Below, piece after piece: positions 12,501 through 22,223 of a DNA stretch of 64,000 bases. How positions within the stretch are numbered: position 1 is the stretch's first letter; each line of letters starts with the position of its first letter. Under the pieces are notes generated by a model, which was not told the DNA's origin, searched no databases, and saw only the letters and a program-made list of their open reading frames with translations. The DNA is from Bisporella sp. PMI_857. Its lineage: Eukaryota > Ascomycota > Leotiomycetes > Helotiales > Helotiaceae. The stretch spans positions 522,020 through 586,019 of the forward strand of contig JAJSPD010000031.1 of the NCBI GenBank assembly GCA_021307315.1, read 5' to 3'. Made by a program: the position numbers and the translations under genes.

Positions 12501-13512
12501 GTTATGGCGCCACGCCCACAAGGTGAGTAGAAACGATGCGGTAGTTCACTCTAACGCTACCTTTTATTTTGATACTACTCTTCATACAAAATAAAATTAT
12601 AACACGAACTTCCTACAGCATAAACTTAAAGTTTGTTAATCTCATATAAACCAATATGTGTATATAAAGTAATTTTTTACTATGTCTTATACTTTGTCTA
12701 ACAATACTAATACCTCTTCAGGAAATATGCCTCAGAGAAATCTCAACCATCGGGTTGCCCCTCTGCAGGATATAAGACCTCTCGGCATAGGTCTTTGGGA
12801 CGATGTTGGTGCGGACCCTCTCAACCTAAATATTCTTGCTCCAGATGTTCAACCTGCTAGACTAGTCCCTGGAGTGAATCCCGGCACTGCGCCTGGCAAT
12901 GCTCTTGTTCATTACGGTGCAGGCGCGCAAAATCCTTTCCTTCCTATAGGATTTCAACCTCCAAATCAAAGGGGTGGATTTAATGCTGCTCGACACCGTG
13001 GAGATGGAATGCTAGATTTCTTAGTTCCTCCTCAACAAAGAGTGCAGCTCCCAAATGCTGCAGTCCCTCAGTGGGCACCACCAGGCCAAGAGCCGCAGCT
13101 CATGGCTAGATATAGGGGCAGAGGGCAACACCCAAACCCTCTCCCTGGAGCACAAAGAAGGGGTCGAAGCATGGTCCAACATGATGGCAATAGAGCACAG
13201 TCGCCATTGGCGCCTTACCCTGTTCACGTTGAACGCATGGCTGGGCTCCTCGCAAATGGAACACGCGATCAACCGGGAACTGCTCAAACCCACCCGGGCA
13301 GAGTTCGGAATATTCCTGGTATGAATGGCCAGGATCAACTTCATCATCGGATACATCGGATGCATCGGGTCATCAACCGAGCGGTACCTCAGCCATTACA
13401 CTTTCGACCACCACCGCTGGCAGATGGAGAAAACTTCGCAGGCAACTTAGTAGCCCCACAGTTCCCTGCAGAGTATGAGCAAGAATCTAAAGGGGAAAAC
13501 CTACAAGGTTAG
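9553..13512 (+). CDS. RBR (RING1-IBR-RING2) E3 ubiquitin ligase with predicted N-myristoylation signal
   Basis: Ten exons join in frame: 9553-9701, 9809-9866, 9946-10610, 10790-10915, 11069-11461, 11507-11802, 11922-11994, 12075-12250, 12364-12522, 12722-13512 (961 residues). RING1 starts near Cys403 (RDCGCCFGDYPLNRMVHC), the IBR near Cys496 (CPFCTYAAEYPPVEV), and RING2 near 566 (CNKCQTPFVKTDGCNKISC). By analogy with Parkin and HOIP the catalytic Cys is in DGC, about residue 579. In this class ubiquitin passes from E2 to that Cys and then to substrate. The N-terminus MGNFSSC fits N-myristoylation (Gly2, Ser6) with a palmitoylatable Cys7, suggesting a membrane-attached ligase. Residues 700-961 are a Pro/Gly/Arg/Gln-rich tail without a known domain. 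The acceptor of exon 7 was picked because it alone restores ALIRRCNKC. Confidence 0.85.
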
Positions 13513-14196
13513 TAATAGCGGCATGACGAGATGCTCCGTTTAGCTAGGGAAGTTCGCTCTAGAAGTAAAGGCGGCTGGAAAAATTATGGAGAACAGGGCG
13601 CGCAGCTCGAGGACTGGGCGGGCCACATAAGGAGAAGTGATAGGGCATGATACAGGAAGGAAAGACATACAGCTGTTTGCTGCGATAAGTTTGTGGACGC
13701 ATGATACTAGGCGCGGGGTTTTGGCGTTTGCTAGCTTTATGATGACTGTAAGATACCCCACTTAGATCCTTGTGCGTGGTACTATATAAGAGATGATACC
13801 CTACTGTCCTCCTGAATAAGTAGCGAAGTGTTTTAATGTGCAAAGAAAGTCTCAAACCAGGCGTGCTAGGATTCTAGGGGTTCTCCATCGAGCAAATCTT
13901 TTGAAACATATCCTGCGATAAGTTAAAGTTCGGGAGTCTGGTAAACGAGTTGAGAATCATCAATGGATTTTGCGTGAATCTATATTCCATAAGATCTGGA
14001 GGATTTACATGAATATCAACCATCACTTTATAGTCTTCCTTAGTACTGATTCTACTAAGACACGCTATAAGGCATCCACCGTATTGAAAGGAAATGCTTG
14101 CATACCTCTTTCCCAGTGCATTGCCTTCGGGTCGTGTATCGATGGACCTGGTTTCGGATCTGGCTCCATAAATATGAGGATTATATAGCGTCAATG
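13513..14196. other. Intergenic between convergent RBR and Lyc1-like copy 2
   Basis: Two converging genes end at either side. Short open frames on both strands have no recognisable content. No hairpin or repeat stands out. Confidence 0.4.
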
Positions 14197-15372
14197 CTAG
14201 CACCACCCAAACTTTTCATTCCCAATCCACTCCACTGAGTCTGCAGTCCCTTCACCTTCCCCATACCAAAGCACACTACTAATACTCGACTTCTCCCTCT
14301 CGACATTCTCATGCTCGATCCCTGTGCGTGCGACCAAGTCTTCAATGGCTAGCGTGGGATTCCACATTTTCACTACAGGCAACCTCCATTCTGCGGCCTC
14401 ATTCCGCGCGGCTTCAAGAATTGCTTTTAATTGCTCTACCTGCAATTCTCTTCGCTCTTCAGCATCGTTCTCGATAACGAGTTTGAGAATGTAGAGCGTG
14501 TTTTCTGCATCCGGAGCGTCGAGCGGATCAGAGCAGAGTCTGGTCCAGATCACCCATATCCTGTTTCCAGGCGAGCCGATTATGGCGCCTTTGCGAAGTG
14601 CTGGCTTGTTGTAAACTGTTGAGGCTAGGAAGTCTTCTTTTTGATGGAACCAGGTTACCGAGTTGTGATTTGGGAGGAGCGTCATGCGTGTTTTGTGGCT
14701 GGCTTTGGTGGACACGAGTTTCCTTACCAGACTTTCTTGGATCCTGCAAAGTTCCTCGAGGTCTTCGGCTTTTAGGTACATAACTCCGGGAGGGGTTTGA
14801 TCTGATTTCAATGCTTTGAACTGGAGATGGCTGCTTGGGAAAGGCAACCAGCCGACGTTTGAGTAGAATTCTTTTCCGATATCTGACCATAGCACGCTAG
14901 CTATTGTCTTTCCAAAGTCAGATTGAAACTCCTGGAGTCCTCTAGAAAGGCCCCGCATCATTCTAGATGCATACCCTCGGCCGCGATGCTCAGGGTCGGT
15001 GTATACACTCGCCACAGCATGGACGACCTTTTCTTCAACTTTCCCGTTCGCATCACTAACTAGCGCCTGTTTACGAATCGTTTCACAGGATGCGAGAATA
15101 GGTCTATGATCCGGCTCCATGTGTTTATTAGTGAGGATCCACATTGACATGCCGCCATCTCTATGTAGAGGCGCTGTGAGGAGCTGTGCGCAGTTTAAGA
15201 CGAAGTCTTCTTGGGTTAGAGGCCCTTTCCAAGCTTGGGATGTGAGGTTCCAGATGGCGGTACATTCTTTTGGCGTGGGATGGGTTAGTTGGAGACCTTC
15301 GTAGTTTGCATCAAGCAATGCCGGAGCCATTTGGGGATGACCCAATACAGAAATGAACATGCGGTTGGACAA
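14197..15372 (-). CDS. Lyc1-like N-acetyltransferase (GNAT fold), copy 2
   Basis: Intronless frame of 391 residues, paralogous to the gene at 7272-8543. Shared signatures: DHRPILASCETIRKQALV against DNRPILASCESLRKRTLV, the acetyl-CoA loop RGRGYASRM, MWNPT near the C-terminus, and the ending GNEKFGWC. The first Met is at 15372; a later Met (MAPALLDANYEGLQLTHP) would remove 14 residues and is also plausible because similarity starts there. The copy-1 intron position is absent here, so either an intron was lost or one was gained after duplication. Likely role: N-acetyltransferase related to lysine metabolism (inferred). Confidence 0.8.
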   Translation of the reverse strand: MSNRMFISVLGHPQMAPALLDANYEGLQLTHPTPKECTAIWNLTSQAWKGPLTQEDFVLNCAQLLTAPLHRDGGMSMWILTNKHMEPDHRPILASCETIRKQALVSDANGKVEEKVVHAVASVYTDPEHRGRGYASRMMRGLSRGLQEFQSDFGKTIASVLWSDIGKEFYSNVGWLPFPSSHLQFKALKSDQTPPGVMYLKAEDLEELCRIQESLVRKLVSTKASHKTRMTLLPNHNSVTWFHQKEDFLASTVYNKPALRKGAIIGSPGNRIWVIWTRLCSDPLDAPDAENTLYILKLVIENDAEERRELQVEQLKAILEAARNEAAEWRLPVVKMWNPTLAIEDLVARTGIEHENVEREKSSISSVLWYGEGEGTADSVEWIGNEKFGWC

Positions 15373-16166
15373 ATGACGGGACCCCTTTGGCGATGTTGTA
15401 TGTCTACTTGATTTAGCCCACTTTTCACGTGCAGGATGATCTCAGCAGTTACATTTTTAAGAATATGCTAGCTTGTGATAAAGCAAACCTATGGAAGAAT
15501 GCAAGCTCTTTGTTTAGGTAGTATTTTGGACAGCGATATCAGCAACACTTGGGAAGAGAAATGTCGTCAATATATGTTTGAACATCTTCTCTATTTGGAG
15601 AACTATGGTTGTTTTCTGCATGAGGGAAAAAGTTGGACAGTGTCAGCAGACACAAATACAACCAGTTAACAAAGAAAAGATAATCTGAATGAATAGATAT
15701 AAGAGGCTAGCTCAACATTGGAAGTTATTGGCTAGTGACTCCGCATAGATCAAGAAGAGTATAGACAAATGAACATGAGAACGGGAGAGAACCACTCTTT
15801 AATATAAATGCGTATGAAAGTTTCCAGAGCTTCAATTAATAGTTCACTCCATTGATGTTACTGATGCGCAGGAGCAATCATGAATACTTCAAATCCTCCA
15901 TGGTTGGCAAGATCCGAATATGACTTAATCTGTTTGGGCTTAATGTCTCCAGATTTCTGGCATATTCGCAGATAAGCTTCTCACAATATTGTCCCATTCG
16001 AGAACGACTCCCTTCATAATCATCCTTTAATTCATGGGATGATTCGCTTACAGACCAAGAGATGGGTGCCGGCGGGTCGTTTCTCCACCGTGTCATTCCC
16101 TGGCGTTCTCATGGTCCCGAAGCTTTCAATAATATGTTGGCTCTAATTAATGGATAGTAATACGGC
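15373..16166. other. Intergenic
   Basis: No supported gene. The left end is the promoter of Lyc1-like copy 2; the right end is the 3' flank of REV7. Short open frames show no domain. Confidence 0.4.
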
Positions 16167-16938
16167 TCACGAATAGTTGCGTTTCGATTTTCCTTCTTCA
16201 ATCCATGATTCGAAGACGAACTCGCCAGACTCGACAGCTCTCACGGGGACGGTTTTGGTACCTCTGAGGTCTTTCCCAACAGTTTCGCTTTTCCCTTTCT
16301 CTCCAGTCTGTAATGACGGTTGAGAAGGGATCCACGGTTGAGGATCCTATGACCAATTAGTATTATTTCAACAACCATCATGTAGAACTAACCCCAATAG
16401 GTGGTTCAGCTTCATCCTTCAACTCCACTGCCACAGTGTACGTGCAGCCATCTGGAAGATCCCCTAGCTTGCTTCCACAATATGCTAACTTTCTAATGGT
16501 TGCTCGTAATTGCTCTTCTATATCGATTTTGCTGATCTGCAGTTCGTTTCCAATTTCTTCAGCGTCTGTCTCGACGCTAGCAAACTCCGTGAACCTTTCT
16601 TTCTCAGGTACCATAGGAAATCCAGACGTGTCAAATAAGAATCTTTCTAGGACTTCATTTTGCTGAGAGTATATGACAAAGATGACACGTTTTACAACGC
16701 CTTTGAGCAGTTGTGTTTGAATTGCGGTCACCGCGTCGAGAATCCATTTGCAGACCAATGGATGACGATTTTGGCGGACCGGGAAGTTGTAAGCTCGAGT
16801 CAAAAGAAAAGTCGTTTGCGGATATAGTTTACGTTCGTAAAGAATAGTGTGAAATGCTACCAGGAGGAAATCTGTAAATGTTGTTAGGAGTGCTTGATAC
16901 GTGTTGAGGATTGTCGTAGGTGGCGGGGCAGAAGCCAT
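16167..16938 (-). CDS. REV7: HORMA-domain protein, Rev7/MAD2L2-type
   Basis: Rev7 is the HORMA subunit of DNA polymerase zeta, acting in translesion synthesis with Rev3 and Rev1. Two exons, 16938-16393 and 16346-16167, give 241 residues (donor GTTAGT, acceptor CATAG). The start MASAPPPTTILNTYQALLTT is followed by FTDFLLVAFHTILYERKLYP, the typical N-terminal HORMA helix, then VKRVIFVIYSQQNEVLERF. The second exon supplies the safety-belt end, including VESGEFVFESWIEEG. The same frame is open another 116 codons upstream of this Met, but that part is not HORMA-like. The gene shares a short promoter with the karyopherin gene starting at 17287. Confidence 0.85.
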
Positions 16939-17286
16939 TGTGGTGATGGTCAAAGACCCTGGTCCGCGATGGAAAAAGAACTCATGTATATAAACGTACG
17001 ACTTCTCAAAGGAACTGTCGTGATCTCTACTGGTGGTTATCACAGAGGAATTCAGGTTAACTTGTAGAGTGCTATTTTGAATGATGGAATGGTTGACGCG
17101 CCGATACAACATAAGGTTCTCCGGGCAATTAATTATTTTTGGTTTTCGTCGCGTCTCGCCCAAACCATAAATTTCACAACCCTTGATACTTCCTAGAAGC
17201 CTCCTCAATCTGCCACGATTTGGTAGGAGTGTTGGCTTAAGACTACTCAAGATCCTGCAGTCGGATATATATCTATAGCAGGACAA
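16939..17286. promoter_or_regulatory. Bidirectional promoter, REV7 / KAP114
   Basis: Only 348 bp separate the two start codons, so both promoters overlap. The REV7 frame continues open through the region, but the codons there are unlike HORMA sequence and are better read as noncoding. No clear TATA box is visible for either gene. Confidence 0.5.
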
Positions 17287-20200
17287 ATGGCTGCAACTAT
17301 GGAGGATCAGTTGCTACGACTACTAGCAGATACGCAACTCCCCGCTGAAGGACCCCGCAAGCAGGCCGAGCTACACTTGCAACAAGCACAAAATGACCCA
17401 GGTTTTCCAGGCGGCCTCTCTGCTATCGCATCGCATTCATCAGTAGCCCCAGAAATTAGGCAACAGGCACTGTTGGTACTGCGACCATTTGTGGAAAAGA
17501 ACTGGAGCGGTCAAGATGAGAATGGACTTACTATTCAGATTGCAGATCCTACGAAGGAGCAATTAAGGAACCAGCTGCTGGAATTAGCGACAAGTGGTGA
17601 TGCTGACCGGAAAATTAAAGCCGCAGCAAGGTAATCATATGTTTCTATCTGTTGTCTCAAGAACAATTGCTGACCTTTGTCAAAGTTATGTTGTGAGCAA
17701 AATTGCCAATGTTGATTTCCCAGATGAATGGCCGAACCTCCTCCCTACAATATTACACATCATCCCTAACGCAAATGATGCGCAATTACACGGGTCATTG
17801 AAAGTGCTGTCTGATCTGGTGGACGACGCGCTTAGTGAGGACCAGTTCTTTGGCGTGGCCCGCGATATAATCAAGACCGTCTATGAAATTGCTACCAACA
17901 ATGGTCGGAAAACAACTTTACGTGCCTTGGCTGTGTCCGTATTCCGTGGATGCTTTGATATCATGGATATGGTAAAAGATGAACATGGACCAGAGGTGAA
18001 AGGCTTCGCAGACGAAATACTTACTACTTGGTCTCCTTTTTTCATGGAAGTTTTAAAGAAGGCTTTGCCCGCGAGACCAGTGGATAGTGATGATGGAACC
18101 GAAGGTGCTGAGAGTTATAAGGGAATCATAGCTCTGAAACTGCAGGTTGTAAAGACTTTGATGAAGATCAGAGCTGTATTCCCGCAATTACTTCTTCCCC
18201 AAAGCCCTGTTCTGTTTAGTGCAGTTTGGGAGGAGTTGTCAATACTGCAAGAACCGTACAAAACCATGTTTGTCGACAATGATGAGCAAGGTCGACTCGA
18301 AGATGCTGATGGTTTGCCATATACTTTAGACTATTTGGTACTGGAAGAACTGGACTTTTTCTCTTCATGCCTGAGAGCACCTCCAGTCCAGAAGGAACTC
18401 GATGCTCAATTACAGGCAAGCGGAGGTGTCTCGAATACGCCTTGGGTCATGGATGTTATGAAGCTGGCTATTGCATATGCCCAAATTCCGAAGGAAGAGG
18501 AGGATCTATGGGATATTGATGTCAATCTGTTCTTAGCAGAGGAGACTGCTGTCACTGCGAATTATACCGCTCGTACTGCTTGTGGCGATTTACTCATTAA
18601 GCTTGGCGAATGGCTCAACCAAAGTGCTCTTGAGGGCTTACTGGCATACACCCAGAACGTATTTTCCTCTGAGGCTGCAACTTGGAGAACTCGAGAAGCG
18701 TCATTGTTCCTCCTTACACAACTCATGAACGACTTCTTAGACGTCGACAAAGCGGTAGCGCCAGAAGTTGCGGGTGCATACTTAGGCCTGGTCGACTATG
18801 CCATCAATCGATCAGGTGAACCGCTTCTTCGAGCTCGCGGATACCTGGTTGCAGGAATACTAGTACAAAGCATACCAAATGTCGCTATTGGCCTCCTTGA
18901 TCTTACTATCAAAGGAGTGAATAGTGATGAAGTGGAGGTCGTCAAAGTTGCGTGTATTAAAGCCTTACAGGGCTTCATCAGCTCGCGCACGGTACCTGCA
19001 GATCGCCAAGTACCAATTATCAACTCAATTTCAGAGTTCTTATACGCTAAGGATCTCACGGAGTTAGAAGACGCTGATGACCTGCTTGTGACTCTGGTGG
19101 ACTCACTTGCAGCCGCGATTAGGATGGACCCTGGGATCACAATTGCCAGCGAAGGTGGAGCTTTAGACCTGCTATTCTTACTAGCGAAGCATGGCGCGGC
19201 AAACTTTCAGTTGACTATGCTAGTCACGGAAACTTTTGAGGAAATTGTTGGGGCTTTTTCAGGTTCAGAGGCATATACAGCTTTATGTGCAAAGGTGCTT
19301 CCTTCACTCACTGGAGCGTTTGACGTGGGAAATATGACGCAAGATGACCCCCTGATTGAGGTACGATACATATCCCTTAAAAATCTGTGACTCATATAAT
19401 ATGATGCTAATCGTCCATAGCTCGCCACCGAACTCCTTGCCGTTCTGACAGAGAAGGGTTCCGAGCCACTACCACCAGGATATGTTGCAAACGCTCTACC
19501 TAAGCTGAATCGCCTGTTAATGATTACTAACGAGGGAGGCATTCTGCGACCCGGTGTTGAGGCTATCAAGTTTATGCTCCAGCATGATCATCAACAGGTA
19601 TTTGCATGGCAGGATGAGAGTAATAGGTCAGGTCTTGAAGTATGCTTGATCATTATCGATCGATTGCTTGGGCCAACTATGGAAGACAACGCCGCTTCTG
19701 AAGTTGGTGGCCTTGCTGCAGAACTAGTCGAGAAGGCAGGACAGGAACGTCTTGGTCCTTATCTCGAGCAGCTCCTGAAGGCCGTTGCTACACGTCTTGC
19801 CACAGCAGAAGCTGCACCGTTCATTCAATCCTTAATTTTGGTCTTTGCCCGTCTGTCTCTGGTAGGATCCCAGGATGTTATTGAGTTTTTGAGCAGAATC
19901 GAGATCAACGGCCAGACTGGCCTGCAAGTTGTACTCAGCAAGTGGTTAGAACACTCAATCAATTTTGCAGGATATGACGAAATACGGCAAAAGTAAGTTA
20001 TTCTTTTCCAGCCAACCACAGCGTACTGACTGCGACAGCGTTATCGCTTTATCCAAAATATATGCCCTCAATGATCAACGAGTAGTACAAACAATGGTCA
20101 AGGGGGACCTGATTATACCAGTTAGTAATAAGATCATGACGAGATCACAAGCCAAGAAAAGTAAGTTCGTGCTGACAAATATTGTTGAACACAGTCTAAT

Positions 20201-20650
20201 CGACTAGATCCTGACCAATTCACGATCGTTCCTGCGCAACTGAAGATCGTTAAAGTCCTCATCGAAGAACTCCTCTCTGCGTCTGGTATCCAAAGCGCAG
20301 CCAATGCAGCTGCGCAAGCTGCCGCCGAGTACGCGGATGAGGAAGCTGATGATGATTCATGGGAAGATCTACCACCAAATGTAAATGAAGACTAAACCTG
20401 CATGTCTACTAGACCATGTACTAAATTCTTGCAGGTTCTTGACCTTGGTCTTGGCTCTACGAAAGCTGAACTCATGAGTTTTGCAGACGGATCAGGTAGT
20501 TTTGTGAGACAACGAGACGACGAGACCCAGGCATATCTTTCCGAGTTCTTCATCAAAGCAGCGAACGAGAATATCGCTGGCTTCAACGAGTTGTATGCGG
20601 CATTGACGGAGGAAGAAAAGCTAAAGCTGAACGAATTGGCTCATCAATGA
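17287..20650 (+). CDS. KAP114: Importin-beta family karyopherin, Kap114/importin-9 type
   Basis: Nuclear import receptor; Kap114/importin-9 carries cargo such as TBP and core histones. Six exons join in frame: 17287-17630, 17686-19360, 19421-19992, 20039-20160, 20208-20380, 20435-20650, giving 1033 residues, close to family size (about 1000-1040). An importin-beta N-terminal domain is visible near residues 20-110 (AELHLQQAQNDPGFPGGL, then IRQQALLVLRPFVEKNW). HEAT-type helices follow (FPDEWPNLLPTILHII; ALAVSVFRGCFDIMD). Near the C-terminus is an acidic stretch (YADEEADDDSWEDLPPN) and then VLDLGLGSTKAELMSFADGS, typical of this subfamily. All introns are short and follow GT..AG. Confidence 0.87.
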
Positions 20651-21130
20651 GCATGAAATAGGGAGGGATATTGGGTAAATATTGCAGCAGTATATCTGTA
20701 GATTTTTCGCCTTCGAGCGTGCATATAGCATAGCACCTTTTAGCATACCCTTTTGAGCTTGATAGGTTTCTATGATCGAGAAATGAAAGGTTTCCGTTTC
20801 GCAAGTGCTGCGGTATGGAGGGAGAGCTAAACTGGATAGATAATGATACAATTGGCCTTTGCGTCAGCGTCTTCCTTTTCTCTTCCTTTATATATTCCTC
20901 CGTCTCGAATGACAAAACTCTTGGCGTCATGGGATGTTGACTTTGGCGAGACCCCCGAAAGTATGACTCAGTTCGAGAATATATACATCCAGTCACTACC
21001 GCAGCCTCCGTACAAAGTTCAATCAAGCAGCTTCATTAATTCGATTTATCCCTCCCACTCGGTTTACCAAGGTTCTGCTGAAATCCTGCCTCAAGCCATC
21101 AAAAAAAAACATAGAAAGATCCCCCCAAAC
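20651..21130. other. Intergenic, KAP114 3' end and kinase promoter
   Basis: No supported gene. A continuous open frame runs into the next gene from 20843, but the segment before 21131 lacks similarity. A poly-A run lies at about 21102-21110. Confidence 0.4.
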
Positions 21131-21891
21131 ATGGACATCGACCTCCCACCTGACCTAACCACCATCATATCCGCAAGCGCCGCCAAAAACCAAAGGCTCG
21201 TCGTCCTAACCTGCGGCATAGCAGGTGCGTTCCCTCCCCCTTCCCCTTTCCCCGTATCCTCCCCCCGCCGCCGAAACAGCGGCTAAAACAAAAGCCAGGC
21301 TCAGGCAAGTCCACGCTCGCCAAGAAAATCGTGTCCGCATACGAGAACTTTGTCCGGCTATCGATAGATGTGTACGTCTACCAGCGCCACGGGCTCTACG
21401 GGAGGGATTACGCGGCGTCGGAGCAAGGCGCGTTGCAGGACGAGGCGGAGCGGGCGCTGAAAGGGGAGTTTAGGGCGCTGATGGAGGAGGGGCGGCGGGA
21501 CGTGGTTCTTGATTTCAGCTTCTGGAGTCGCGAGTATCGTGATGGTATGTTTCTAATCCTTTTTTCTTTTTCTTTTTCTTTTTTTTTTTTCGGATGGGCT
21601 CATGTGCGGCGGATCCCTACGTGCTGGTGATGTGATGGTACGGATGCTGACGGGGTGGTAGAATGGCGGGAGATGGTGAGGAACGGGACGAGGATCGTGG
21701 TTGTGTATTTTGATGCTGAGGAGGAGGTGCTGTGGCGGAGGATCGAGGAGAGGAGAGAGAAGGGGAGAGTGAAGGGGAGGGATGCGGATTCGGCGGCGGA
21801 GATTACGAGGGAGTTGTTGAGGAGCTATTCGAAGGGGTTTGAGAGGCCGTATATGGATGAGGGTCAGATTATTACTGTCAAGGTAGAGTGA
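21131..21891 (+). CDS. Small P-loop (AAA_33/zeta-toxin-fold) kinase-like protein
   Basis: Three exons, 21131-21224, 21299-21544 and 21662-21891, give 189 residues. The first intron splits the Walker A motif: exon 1 ends LTCGIAG and exon 2 continues with SGKSTLAKKI, restoring GxxGSGKST. A hydrophobic strand RDVVLDFSFWSREYRDG is a probable Walker B/lid region, and VVVYFDAEEEVLWRRIEERR is the base-binding or lid strand of small-molecule kinases. This is the fold of ATP-dependent kinases grouped as AAA_33. No substrate can be named. The frame from exon 2 on is markedly richer in G and in GCG/GAG codons than its neighbours, and the ATG is supported by the upstream AAAC context. Confidence 0.75.
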
Positions 21892-22223
21892 TGGAATTTT
21901 GTCTATAGATTAGTCGGTGTACCACGTAGTGGCTACCCAAAAATAATAGGAGAAGGACATAGCGTGAGTCTGAACTTTTTTCATTCCCAGGTCCAACTCA
22001 AAATATGCAATACCTTTACTAGCAAGAACTCCTTCCTCGAATATCCCATATCTTACATCAAACATATCCCAGCATAAACAATTAGTCCAGATCCATCCAT
22101 CCATCCATTACAAAGACTGCGGAAAGGGTATTTTGAAGCAAAGTCCCAAGAAGCCATTCATTACCCAACCCATCATTATACTTCATTCCCCTCATACCCC
22201 ATCATCAATTTGCTGAGCCGAGT
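21892..22223. other. Intergenic between convergent kinase and chitin synthase genes
   Basis: Both neighbouring genes end here, so it holds two 3' untranslated regions. A (CCAT)4-like tract lies near 22095-22108. Nothing else stands out. Confidence 0.4.

Noticed and set aside
16939..17286. N-terminal extension of REV7 by about 116 codons
   Set aside because: The frame is open, but the sequence is not HORMA-like and the family starts at the chosen Met.
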